The notes beneath the pieces were generated by a model. It did not search any database. It saw only the letters and a program-made list of their open reading frames with translations, and was not told where the DNA came from. 64,000 nt of DNA from Treponema sp. Lineage in GTDB: Bacteria > Spirochaetota > Spirochaetia > Treponematales > Treponemataceae. The translations under genes were made by a program, and so were the position numbers. Shown in pieces: positions 44,507 to 52,146 of this stretch. Positions within the stretch are counted from its first letter, which is position 1. Each line of letters begins with the position of its first letter. The stretch covers positions 56,185 through 120,184 of the forward strand of contig SFOB01000001.1 in the NCBI GenBank assembly GCA_004554075.1. The letters run 5' to 3'.

Positions 44507-45157
44507 CTAGTTCTCGTAAATCGGTTCAAAGTCGTCAGCTGGGTGTCCGCAAATCGGACACTCAAAATCTGCAGGCAGTTCAGAACCGTCATATTCATAA
44601 CCGCAGATTTTACAACGCCAGCCTTTTATTTTCTTTTCAGGACCGGCCACACTGACAGAACCAGCTGCACCGGCACCAGCCTTATTCTTTATATCACTTT
44701 GATAATATGCATAAGTCATTGGCTCAGTTGCAGCAAGCACCTTAGCATCAGTAACTTCTGCAATAAAAAGCATATGGCTTCCTAAATCAAGTTTATTGCA
44801 AACCTTAGCCTCAATTACAGCACAAGCCTCAGCCGAAATATATGGACAGTCGTTTGCCCCTTTCTCATAGGAGAAGTCTGCAAACTTATCAGCATTGCGG
44901 CCACTCTGATATCCAAATCTTTTTATTGTTTCAAAAGAGCAGGATTTAGCTAAAACAGAAAGCGCAAAGACACCGCTCTCTTCTATCATTTCGCAGGTGA
45001 GATTCTGTTTGATTACTGAAATTGCAATTCTGGTAGGACTGTTTGCAGCCTGAAAACAGGTATTAGTAATGCAGGCGTTGATTTTAGAACCATCAGCATT
45101 TTTAGTTCCCAGCAGGAATACTCCATACTGCAAGCTGTAAAGAGCTTTGTTATCCAT
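44507..45157 (-). CDS. Flavin reductase-rubredoxin fusion protein
   Basis: A 216-residue protein with two parts. Residues 1 to about 160 are an FMN-binding split-barrel flavin reductase domain (LYSLQYGVFLLGTKNADGSKINACITNT). Residues about 178-216 are a rubredoxin-like iron site with two Cys pairs (WRCKICGYEYDG and FECPICGHPADDFEPI). This layout is that of the high-molecular-weight rubredoxin of Moorella, which passes electrons to flavodiiron proteins that remove NO or O2. A similar oxygen-defence role is inferred here; no flavodiiron gene is in the window. AGGAGG lies seven bases before the ATG. An Ala/Gly-rich linker joins the domains. Confidence 0.88.
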   Translation of the reverse strand: MDNKALYSLQYGVFLLGTKNADGSKINACITNTCFQAANSPTRIAISVIKQNLTCEMIEESGVFALSVLAKSCSFETIKRFGYQSGRNADKFADFSYEKGANDCPYISAEACAVIEAKVCNKLDLGSHMLFIAEVTDAKVLAATEPMTYAYYQSDIKNKAGAGAAGSVSVAGPEKKIKGWRCKICGYEYDGSELPADFECPICGHPADDFEPIYEN

Positions 45158-45197
45158 ATAGGCCTCCTGTATCCTGTCAGGAATTAATTTTGTAGGA

Positions 45198-46409
45198 CTA
45201 ATTCAAAACAGTCATTGGATTAATTGTCTTACCGTTTTTATAAACAGTAAAATGAAGGTGTGGACCGGTACTCATACCAGTTGAACCAACATAGCCGATT
45301 ATAGTATTTGTATAAACGAAATTACCTTTGCGGCAGGCAGTAGTTTTCATATGACCATAAAGAGTTTTATAGCCTGAATGATGGGTAATAATTACATAGT
45401 TTCCGTAAGTTGCATTGTAGCCTACTGCAGTTACAGTTCCATCAAGGGCAGCATAAATTGGAGTTCCCTGAGAAACAGCCATATCAACACCACCATGGAA
45501 GGTACGTTTACCTGCATTGAATGGAGAAGCACGCCAGCCATAGTTAGAAGAAAGCCAGTAGCGGGCATGAAGAGGCTTTTTGAAAAGATCTCCGTTGATT
45601 TCCTGGCGGGTTGCCCAGTCCAGCTCTGCATCAGGTACAAAAAGTGAAGTACCGGCTTTAAGCTCAGTATCCAGGCTTACATAATTTGCGCTGGCACACT
45701 TTTCTCCATTTACCTTATACTTTTCTGCAATAGTAGCAGGAGTTTCCCCGTTTTTCTTTACAGTATAAATAATTCCAGGCATAGAAGGAATTTTAAGATA
45801 CTGGCCAGGCTGAATAAGGCGTGACTGTTTGATATTGTTTACACTGATAATTGTATCCTGAGTTACATCAAAAGCATCTGCAATAAAGCCAATCATATCG
45901 CCGGATTTTACGCGATATGTCTGATAGGTAATAATAGAAGAATCTGCATCAGAATTAGCAGCATTTTCTGCGGCAACTTCAGAAGCACCGCCATTTTCAG
46001 CAGAAGCTATATCATTTTCCACCTCTGCAAGCAGGCTGGAAAGGTTTTCCTCATATTCCGGCTCAGCAGAAGTTTCAAGACCACCCACACCATGGCGGGA
46101 ATCCGGGCGGCGGGCAGTGATTAAAAGACAGGTTAAAAATACACCGGCACAAAAACCGAGAACTGAGAGACAAACGACCTGTACTGAATTAGATTTAAAG
46201 CTCATACCAACACTTTTTACCAATCTATTAATTATACATTGGAATCTTTCAGAAATAAAGCATTTTTTTTGAGTTTCAGTTTCAGTCCAGTTATCAAACT
46301 TCAGATCGAATTTTCTCTCTAATTTTGACTCAGACTTCGGTTTGCTATATGCTTCGCGGCTTGCTTCGCACTTTTTTAGAAAAGACTTTTCCCCTATTTT
46401 ATCACTCAT
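45198..46409 (-). CDS. LysM-M23 cell-wall metallopeptidase
   Basis: A 403-residue envelope protein. A basic cytoplasmic N-terminus of about 75 residues precedes one membrane helix (VVCLSVLGFCAGVFLTCLLI). An acidic linker, a LysM domain (YRVKSGDMIGFIADAFDVTQ) and a second LysM-like stretch (YTVKKNGETPATIAEKYKVN) follow. The C-terminal M23 peptidase (LytM) has HGGVDMA, GYKTLYGHM and GPHLHFTVY, with zinc and catalytic His residues intact. It likely cuts peptidoglycan cross-links from the periplasm. The long cytoplasmic N-terminus is unusual. Its start overlaps the rlmE stop by four bases. Confidence 0.9.
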   Translation of the reverse strand: MSDKIGEKSFLKKCEASREAYSKPKSESKLERKFDLKFDNWTETETQKKCFISERFQCIINRLVKSVGMSFKSNSVQVVCLSVLGFCAGVFLTCLLITARRPDSRHGVGGLETSAEPEYEENLSSLLAEVENDIASAENGGASEVAAENAANSDADSSIITYQTYRVKSGDMIGFIADAFDVTQDTIISVNNIKQSRLIQPGQYLKIPSMPGIIYTVKKNGETPATIAEKYKVNGEKCASANYVSLDTELKAGTSLFVPDAELDWATRQEINGDLFKKPLHARYWLSSNYGWRASPFNAGKRTFHGGVDMAVSQGTPIYAALDGTVTAVGYNATYGNYVIITHHSGYKTLYGHMKTTACRKGNFVYTNTIIGYVGSTGMSTGPHLHFTVYKNGKTINPMTVLN

Positions 46410-47002
46410 TTTTTATTTATCCCCACCAGATATGTTTCAAATGATTCAGCTCGACAGGCTTCTGGTTTAAAACCCTTGGCCGAAGTGAAGGTTTCGCGCA
46501 TAAGCTTTAAAAGCCTCTGCTGATCCCCATTTTGGAATATTTTTACGCAGAAGTTTGCACCCGGTTTAAGCATAGTCTGGGCATACCAGATAGCCATTTC
46601 AACAAGCTGTTCGCTTCGGGCAGTGTCTACAGTACGATTTCCCGTTGTTTTTGGGGCCGCATCGCATACAACAAGGTCGTATGGGCCCGCATCCTTAATC
46701 TGTTTACGGATTTCAGGCGCATTGAGATCGCCCTGTATAAAAAGAAGATTATCTCCCTTTACAGATTTTGACAGAGGATTCAAATCGCAGGATACAACCT
46801 TACCGGTTCCTTCCATTGTGCGCAGCAAAAATGTAGTCCAGCTTCCAGGAGCCGCACCCAAATCCAGAACAGTATAATTCTTCTTAATCATTCCGAATTT
46901 TTCGTCAATTTCCTTAAGCTTATAAACCGACCGCGCCGGATATCCCTCCGAGAAGGCTTTTTGAGACCAGTAATCAGGCTTTTCGTAAGAGTTTTTTGGC
47001 AT
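46406..47002 (-). CDS. rlmE: 23S rRNA (uridine-2'-O)-methyltransferase RlmE
   Basis: Methylates U2552 of 23S rRNA during late 50S assembly. The 198-residue protein matches RrmJ/FtsJ: RSVYKLKEIDEKF (first catalytic Lys region), SAM motif VLDLGAAPGSWTTFLL, VVCDAAPKTTGNRTVD (catalytic Asp), and FCVKIFQNGD (catalytic Lys). It lies between the MBL-fold gene, 37 bases upstream, and the LysM-M23 gene, which it overlaps. Confidence 0.94.
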   Translation of the reverse strand: MPKNSYEKPDYWSQKAFSEGYPARSVYKLKEIDEKFGMIKKNYTVLDLGAAPGSWTTFLLRTMEGTGKVVSCDLNPLSKSVKGDNLLFIQGDLNAPEIRKQIKDAGPYDLVVCDAAPKTTGNRTVDTARSEQLVEMAIWYAQTMLKPGANFCVKIFQNGDQQRLLKLMRETFTSAKGFKPEACRAESFETYLVGINKK

Positions 47003-47039
47003 AGTTAATTATCGGCAGAGGAAATTAGATATTTAAGGA

Positions 47040-47717
47040 TTATATTTTTACTTTTGCGTTATTCCCAAGCGAATCTTCGCTTTCCTTCACGCCACCGTCT
47101 TCATTAAAAAAGTCGTTTACGTTAATTATTGGGTTACCGTCCACTCTGCGGGCCAGAATTTTTCTATAAATACGGAGAACGCTTTCCTTAGGCTGTACAA
47201 AGCCCTTGTCATGGCTTAGACAGAAGTTAGGAGCCTGGATTTCTTCCATTTTTTTAATCATCTGCTCAAGCAGCTGCACATTGTATTCTCGGGCATTCAG
47301 GCGGAAACGGACATATGTGGCGTCTCCAAGGAAAGCATAGTCTTTATATTCCAGAACAAGGCAGCCCTTAGAATGGCTGGAAGGAATGGGGTAGATTTTT
47401 ATTCCATCGGGGAATGTTAGTTCGCCATCAACGATATCCCCTGCCCTCGTATACTTTTTTGTGTATTTTGTAACGTAGAGTTTGTCGTATTTGACCTTCA
47501 ATAGGTTTAAGATATGGTCCGGATGAAAATGAGAAATTACAATATTCTTCGGCCCCTCAAGGGCATTAATCCGCTGGGCCGCCTCGCCACAGCTTCCCAC
47601 ATCAAAAATCCAGCTGACATCAGAGCCCTCGGGCTTAATAAATACCACATCGCTCGAAAGAGGATTTTCAACAGAGGGAAGATATTTAATTTCCGGGGTA
47701 ATATTAATAAAAGACAT
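47040..47717 (-). CDS. MBL-fold metallohydrolase
   Basis: A 225-residue metallo-beta-lactamase-fold protein. The zinc motif HFHPDHILNL, a following conserved His (SSHSKGCLVLEY) and FLGDATYVRF (metal Asp) support hydrolase activity; the C-terminal CLSHDKGFV gives a last His. The substrate is not clear. The chosen ATG at 47717 (MSFINITPEIKYL) gives a normal start; the in-frame ATG at 47750 lies inside a dispersed repeat and would add MLKQVQHDAVI, a well-known artefact of that repeat. The S1-domain gene lies upstream on the same strand and rlmE downstream. Confidence 0.85.
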   Translation of the reverse strand: MSFINITPEIKYLPSVENPLSSDVVFIKPEGSDVSWIFDVGSCGEAAQRINALEGPKNIVISHFHPDHILNLLKVKYDKLYVTKYTKKYTRAGDIVDGELTFPDGIKIYPIPSSHSKGCLVLEYKDYAFLGDATYVRFRLNAREYNVQLLEQMIKKMEEIQAPNFCLSHDKGFVQPKESVLRIYRKILARRVDGNPIINVNDFFNEDGGVKESEDSLGNNAKVKI

Positions 47718-47726
47718 AATAACAGC

Positions 47727-47796
47727 GTCATGCTGAACTTGTTTCAGCATCTACTGTACATCGAGTACAGAGATTCCGAAACAAGTTCGGAATGAC
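47727..47796. repeat. Dispersed palindromic repeat (CTGAACTTGTTTCAG type)
   Basis: Left arm GTCATGCTGAACTTGTTTCA then GCATCT; centre ACTGTACATCGAGTACAG, a small palindrome; right arm AGATTCCGAAACAAGTTC then GGAATGAC. It fills the 81-base gap between the S1-domain gene and the MBL-fold gene and ends two bases before the S1 stop codon. Confidence 0.8.
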
Positions 47797-47798
47797 AT

Positions 47799-48890
47799 TT
47801 ATTTTTTAAGTAATGCAGCAAATGGATTGTATGTTTCGCCGTCGTCATCCTGACTGCTCATGTACTGAGCGGCAGTGTCATCCTGCTCTTTTGAAGTTGC
47901 AGTTGTCAAAGAAATGCGCTTGTTAGCAGCATCAACCTTAGTTACAACAACGCTCATTTCCTGACCAGGCTTGTAAACCTTCTTGAGGTTTGTATTTGCG
48001 CTGAGGCCTTCCAGCTCACTGATGTGAACAAGACCATCAATTCCCTTATCAAGATTTACAAAAAGACCAAAGTCCATAATCTTGCTGATTTTACCGTCAA
48101 CCTTAGTGCCAACAGGGAACTTAGCTGCTGCTTCTTCCCAAGGATCTTTCAAAAGAGCCTTAAGGCTTACGCTTACGCGCTCGTTTTTCCAGTCAGTTTT
48201 GATAACCTTCACATTGAGTTCCTGGCCAACTTCTACAACATCACCTGCATCAGCTACGCGGTCAAAAGAAAGCTCGCTGATTGGAAGGAGAGCTCTGAAG
48301 CCCTGGATATTTACGAAAGCGCCAAACTTCTCGATGCTTTCAACTGTAGCTGTAACTACTGCACCTTCAGTAATCTGAGTTGCAAGCTTACCAAGTTTAT
48401 TTGCATATTCTGACTCCCCGATTTTGCGGTTGCTTACGAGAATGTCTTTGCCGTCATTTTTATATTCAGTAATGATAAAGCTGAGAGTTTTTCCAACATA
48501 GAAAGCAGGCTCTTTTTTATCCTTAAAGCCCATCTGAGAATAAGGACAGAAGGCGCGTTTTCCGCCAATCTTTACTTCAAAACCGCCCTTAATTTCTGCT
48601 TCAACGTGACCTTCTACAGGAATACCGCCCTTGAAAGCATTTTCAATCATTGTGTCATCAGCTGAGCTGCCGCCGATTTTTGTAGTAAAGCGCATTTCAC
48701 CGCGAACTTCACCTGTAAAGAAAACCTTAATCTTGTCGCCTTCTTTTACGCTTACGTTTCCGTCTGCATCCTTGAACTCTGCAACGTCTACTACGCCTTC
48801 TGATTTAGCGCTCAAATCAACAAAAACTGTAGAATCTGTAACTGCTACAACTGTAGTTTCGAAACTATCACCAATATTAAATCTGTTCAT
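47799..48890 (-). CDS. Four-S1-domain RNA-binding protein (ribosomal protein S1-like)
   Basis: A 363-residue protein with four S1 (OB-fold) RNA-binding domains: near residues 6-75 (TVVAVTDSTVFVDLSAKSEG), 85-150 (VEGHVEAEIKGGFEVKIGG), 170-240 (VTATVESIEKFGAFVNIQGF) and 250-325 (VDGKISKIMDFGLFVNLDKG). It may act in translation initiation like S1. Many treponemes also have a longer S1 fused to cytidylate kinase, so this could be a second, shorter S1-like protein. The ATG at 48890 is chosen because GGAGT precedes it and domain one starts there; longer starts read through the promoter region. It diverges from the truncated OYE gene. Confidence 0.9.
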   Translation of the reverse strand: MNRFNIGDSFETTVVAVTDSTVFVDLSAKSEGVVDVAEFKDADGNVSVKEGDKIKVFFTGEVRGEMRFTTKIGGSSADDTMIENAFKGGIPVEGHVEAEIKGGFEVKIGGKRAFCPYSQMGFKDKKEPAFYVGKTLSFIITEYKNDGKDILVSNRKIGESEYANKLGKLATQITEGAVVTATVESIEKFGAFVNIQGFRALLPISELSFDRVADAGDVVEVGQELNVKVIKTDWKNERVSVSLKALLKDPWEEAAAKFPVGTKVDGKISKIMDFGLFVNLDKGIDGLVHISELEGLSANTNLKKVYKPGQEMSVVVTKVDAANKRISLTTATSKEQDDTAAQYMSSQDDDGETYNPFAALLKK

Positions 48891-48977
48891 AATTACTCCG
48901 TAATCTCTCTTATTGAAAGAATGTAATTGCATAATATAATATATAGAAGAATTATAGAATACATTTCTGGAGAAATT

Positions 48978-49577
48978 ATGCCAAAAGTAACCGACCCCAT
49001 CATCATAAATAAGACCACAGTAAAGAACCGTCTCACAATGGCACCTACCGTAAAGTTCGATTTTGCCGGCCCGGACGGAAAAGCCACTCAAAAACATATT
49101 GAGCATTACCGAGAGCGTGCTGCCGCAAACTGTGGACTCATCTGTGTAGAAGCAACTGCGGTTACCCCGGACGGACGTTTTGGACCGATCCATATGGGGC
49201 TTTGGGATGATTCACAGATTGAAGGCCATAAGGCAATAACAGATGCCTGCCACAAATATGGGGCAACAATGCTGATTCAGCTGAACCATACAGGTATTAC
49301 TTCTAACCCGGAATGCGGAGAGGCAATTGGTCCTTCGGCAGTGCAGGTGCCGTCATACGCAAGCGGCGGCGTAGAAAAAATTGCCCGCGCCATGACACTG
49401 GACGAAATCCACACAATGCAGGAAAGCTTTGTCGCCGCCGCCATCCGCGCACAAAAAGCCGGCGACACAAGCCTGTCTCCTCTTCCATTTGTAAAATGCT
49501 TCAACTGTCCTCGCTGCCAGTACGGTCCGTTTATGCCTCACAAATGCCCTGCAGAAATGAAAAGATGTAAAAATTAA
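48978..49577 (+). CDS. Truncated Old Yellow Enzyme-family protein with a Cys-rich end
   Basis: Residues 1 to about 170 match the N-terminal half of NADH:flavin oxidoreductases (KNRLTMAPTVKFDFAGPDGK, MLIQLNHTG, AMTLDEIHTMQESFVAAAIRAQKAG). A full enzyme would continue with the GVEIHGAHGYL block and about 200-450 more residues. Here the frame switches to DTSLSPLPFVKCFNCPRCQYGPF and a short end with five Cys, stopping at 199 residues. The barrel is incomplete, so oxidoreductase activity is unlikely. It is either a deletion remnant or a new small Cys protein. TGGAGA lies before the ATG. A weak hairpin (TTTGTGAA/TTCACAAA, 49581-49599) follows the stop. Confidence 0.7.
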   Translation: MPKVTDPIIINKTTVKNRLTMAPTVKFDFAGPDGKATQKHIEHYRERAAANCGLICVEATAVTPDGRFGPIHMGLWDDSQIEGHKAITDACHKYGATMLIQLNHTGITSNPECGEAIGPSAVQVPSYASGGVEKIARAMTLDEIHTMQESFVAAAIRAQKAGDTSLSPLPFVKCFNCPRCQYGPFMPHKCPAEMKRCKN

Positions 49578-49691
49578 AAATTTGTGAATTTTTCACAAAA
49601 ACTTTTCTCTTTTGCTTTTATTTAATCTTCCAAAATCTGCCTATCTGCCTTATAATTTAAGGGCAGAATAAACAAGTTACAGGATAAAAAA

Positions 49692-52001
49692 ATGAAAGCA
49701 AAGACTCCTAAGTCTAAGAAACCACGTTCATCATCTAAATCAAAAATCAAATTTAATACAAAAAAGTTTTTCTTCTACTTTTGCAGAATAATCCCTGCCG
49801 CCCTTATGGCTGCCCTTTTTCTTTTACCAATGGGAATGCAGAGCATAAGTCTTGGAGATGCAGAAAGTACAGCAAGCCTTATTTATCCATATATGCTGCC
49901 CTTTACTCCGTCAGAGACAATTCAGGGCACTCCCTTTCATATTGTCTACTTCATGATTTATTTTGTACCTTTTACTGCCCTTTTCCTCTTAATAACACTT
50001 TTTATAAAAGGAAAAGTGAACACCCTTCTATACGTAATTACTTATATAAGCCTTACCTTCTATCTTTTCTGTTCAGTAACAAGTCTTATAATTTTTGCAA
50101 ACTGCTGGAGATGGTTTCTCCTTCTTCCAATTCAGGTTTACATTGTTTTTGGACTTGCCTTTATTTCGCATGCCCTCATGTCTATTTTCGGAATCCTCTT
50201 TTTAAGAGAGATGAATCCGGAATTTGCTGAATATAAAAAGATTCAGTCAGAATCAAAGCAGAAAACAAAAATCTCTATCAAGACAAAACTCACACTTACA
50301 ATCATAAGTGTAATTGCCGTTATTATGGTAATTTTCACAATCCTGATTTTGCACAGCTATAATAAAATGTTTACAGAAGCTGTAAGTGATGTAGGCCGTT
50401 CTCAGGCAGAGCAGACTTCAACAGTTTATGATTCAGCTGATGGTAAATACGAAAAGATTGCCCCTTACTTTTCACAGCAGAAAGAAGCTAACTCTTATGC
50501 AGACACACCATTTGAGCGGATTGATATTATTACCTCAAGTGCACCAGGAAACATAATTTTCAAGAAAGAAGGCGAAAAGGTTACCTTCGTTCCTGTTGAA
50601 GAGGGAGTAGAAATTACAATTGATTCTATTGAATGGCCTGAATACGATGTATTCTCTTATACAACTGCAACAGGCCGTGTAAAAGAAATCCCGGATAGTG
50701 AGAAAAAAATTACGTCAGAAAAGGCCCGCGAATATTTTGCGAACTTCATGAACGGAAATTATAAAAAGCAGCCTGTTCTCGACGGAGACCTCTGCAAATA
50801 CATTTACCCGGTTTCCTTTACCCGCAAGACCGGTTTTAAACTTGTCGGTTTTTCTATCGTAACTTACAAAACAGAAATTCTCATGCGTTCATTCTTCCAT
50901 GTAAAGATTTATGTTTTCACAATGGTTGTTATGTTCCTCTACCTTGCAATTATTGTTGCCCTTTTGATTGCAGACTTTATCACAAACCCTCTTTTGTATC
51001 TTAAGACCAACGTTCGAAAATCTGCAAACACTCTGGGAGAGATTCTGGACGGTAACTCAAAAATCACAGCAGACCAGCTTACCTTTATTGATTCCATCAA
51101 AACTCAGGATGAAACAAAAGACCTTTCAAAAGAAATCAAAAACATGGTTGGAATCATCCGGGGAATTATTCCTTATATTTCTTTCTCTACCCTTCAGAAT
51201 GCAGATAAGGATGTTAAGAAAACAACTACTTCACGGGAACTGTGCTTCCTGTTTACAGATATCCGTGGCTTTACAACCTTGTGCGAGGGTAAGCCACCTA
51301 AGGATGTTGTTGAGATTTTGAATCATTATCTTGATATTGAAACTGAAATTATTCTGAATAACGGCGGTGATGTTGATAAATTTGTTGGAGACGAAATGAT
51401 GGCCTTCTTTGCCGGTCCAAAGAAAGAATACAACGCCTGCAAAGCCGCAATGGAAATCCGCGCTGCCATGCGTGCTCAGCAGCAGCAGGCTCTGGCCGAC
51501 GGTTCAGACTACATCTCTATGGGAATTGGTATTAATACAGGCCGTGTAATTTTTGGTTCTGTAGGAGCCCGCAGCCGCATGGACTTTACTTCTATCGGAG
51601 ACACTGTAAACCTTGCAGCCCGCCTTGAAAGTGCAAACAAGGCTTATGGCTCTAAGGCAATTATTACAGAGGCTGTTTTTGAAAAACTGAAGGATACCTT
51701 TGTCTGCCGTGAACTGGACTTTATCAAGGTAAAGGGAAAGAATGAACCTGTCCGCATTTATGAGATTTTACAGACAAAGGCTGCAGCCATAGATAAGCTT
51801 TTTGAAATTAAAGATCTCTTTGAAAAGGGCCTTGCGGCTTACCGCAAACAGAGCTGGGATAAGGCAGAAGAAATGTTCCAGCTCTGTAACGAAAAATATC
51901 AGGACATGCCGTCCGTTGTATTCCTTGACCGAATCTCTCACTTTAAAACAAACCCACCTCCAAAGAAGTGGGATGGTGTTTTTGAAATGAAGGTCAAGTA
52001 A
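49692..52001 (+). CDS. Membrane-bound class III adenylate cyclase
   Basis: A 769-residue protein that should make cAMP. About five membrane helices lie at residues 30-175, an extracytoplasmic sensor region of about 190 residues after the helix near 200 (IISVIAVIMVIFTILIL), and another helix near 410. The catalytic domain (about residues 510-690) has FLFTDIRGFTTLCEG (first metal Asp), GGDVDKFVGDEMMAFF (second Asp and the adenine-specific Lys) and RMDFTSIGDTVNLAARLESA. Lys plus Thr/Asp at the base-recognition sites favours ATP over GTP. The C-terminal 75 residues include a TPR-like helix pair. CAGGAT precedes the ATG. Confidence 0.9.
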   Translation: MKAKTPKSKKPRSSSKSKIKFNTKKFFFYFCRIIPAALMAALFLLPMGMQSISLGDAESTASLIYPYMLPFTPSETIQGTPFHIVYFMIYFVPFTALFLLITLFIKGKVNTLLYVITYISLTFYLFCSVTSLIIFANCWRWFLLLPIQVYIVFGLAFISHALMSIFGILFLREMNPEFAEYKKIQSESKQKTKISIKTKLTLTIISVIAVIMVIFTILILHSYNKMFTEAVSDVGRSQAEQTSTVYDSADGKYEKIAPYFSQQKEANSYADTPFERIDIITSSAPGNIIFKKEGEKVTFVPVEEGVEITIDSIEWPEYDVFSYTTATGRVKEIPDSEKKITSEKAREYFANFMNGNYKKQPVLDGDLCKYIYPVSFTRKTGFKLVGFSIVTYKTEILMRSFFHVKIYVFTMVVMFLYLAIIVALLIADFITNPLLYLKTNVRKSANTLGEILDGNSKITADQLTFIDSIKTQDETKDLSKEIKNMVGIIRGIIPYISFSTLQNADKDVKKTTTSRELCFLFTDIRGFTTLCEGKPPKDVVEILNHYLDIETEIILNNGGDVDKFVGDEMMAFFAGPKKEYNACKAAMEIRAAMRAQQQQALADGSDYISMGIGINTGRVIFGSVGARSRMDFTSIGDTVNLAARLESANKAYGSKAIITEAVFEKLKDTFVCRELDFIKVKGKNEPVRIYEILQTKAAAIDKLFEIKDLFEKGLAAYRKQSWDKAEEMFQLCNEKYQDMPSVVFLDRISHFKTNPPPKKWDGVFEMKVK

Positions 52002-52013
52002 GCCTAAAATAGC

Positions 52014-52139
52014 AAATCCGTTAAAAACCGAGCTGCGACAGCGGGTCGGTTTAGGATTTACACAAGAATGGCTCAAGCGGCGAGACTATGCGAGCCGCAC
52101 TAGAATCGAAGAACGCCTCAGAGGCAAGCTGTGCTTGCC
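52014..52139. repeat. Group of hairpins between the cyclase gene and gatA
   Basis: Three stems: AAATCC...ACCGA/TCGGT...GGATTT (52014-52059), GCGGC/GCCGC (52077-52098) and GGCAAGC-TGT-GCTTGCC (52123-52139). They fill the 145-base convergent gap and may end both transcripts; no clean T run follows. Confidence 0.45.
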
Positions 52140-52146
52140 GACTCAA

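Noticed and set aside
48891..49193. N-terminal extension of the S1-domain protein up to 49193
   Set aside because: The extra 101 residues overlap the divergent OYE gene and its promoter region and lack S1 similarity; GGAGT marks the start at 48890.
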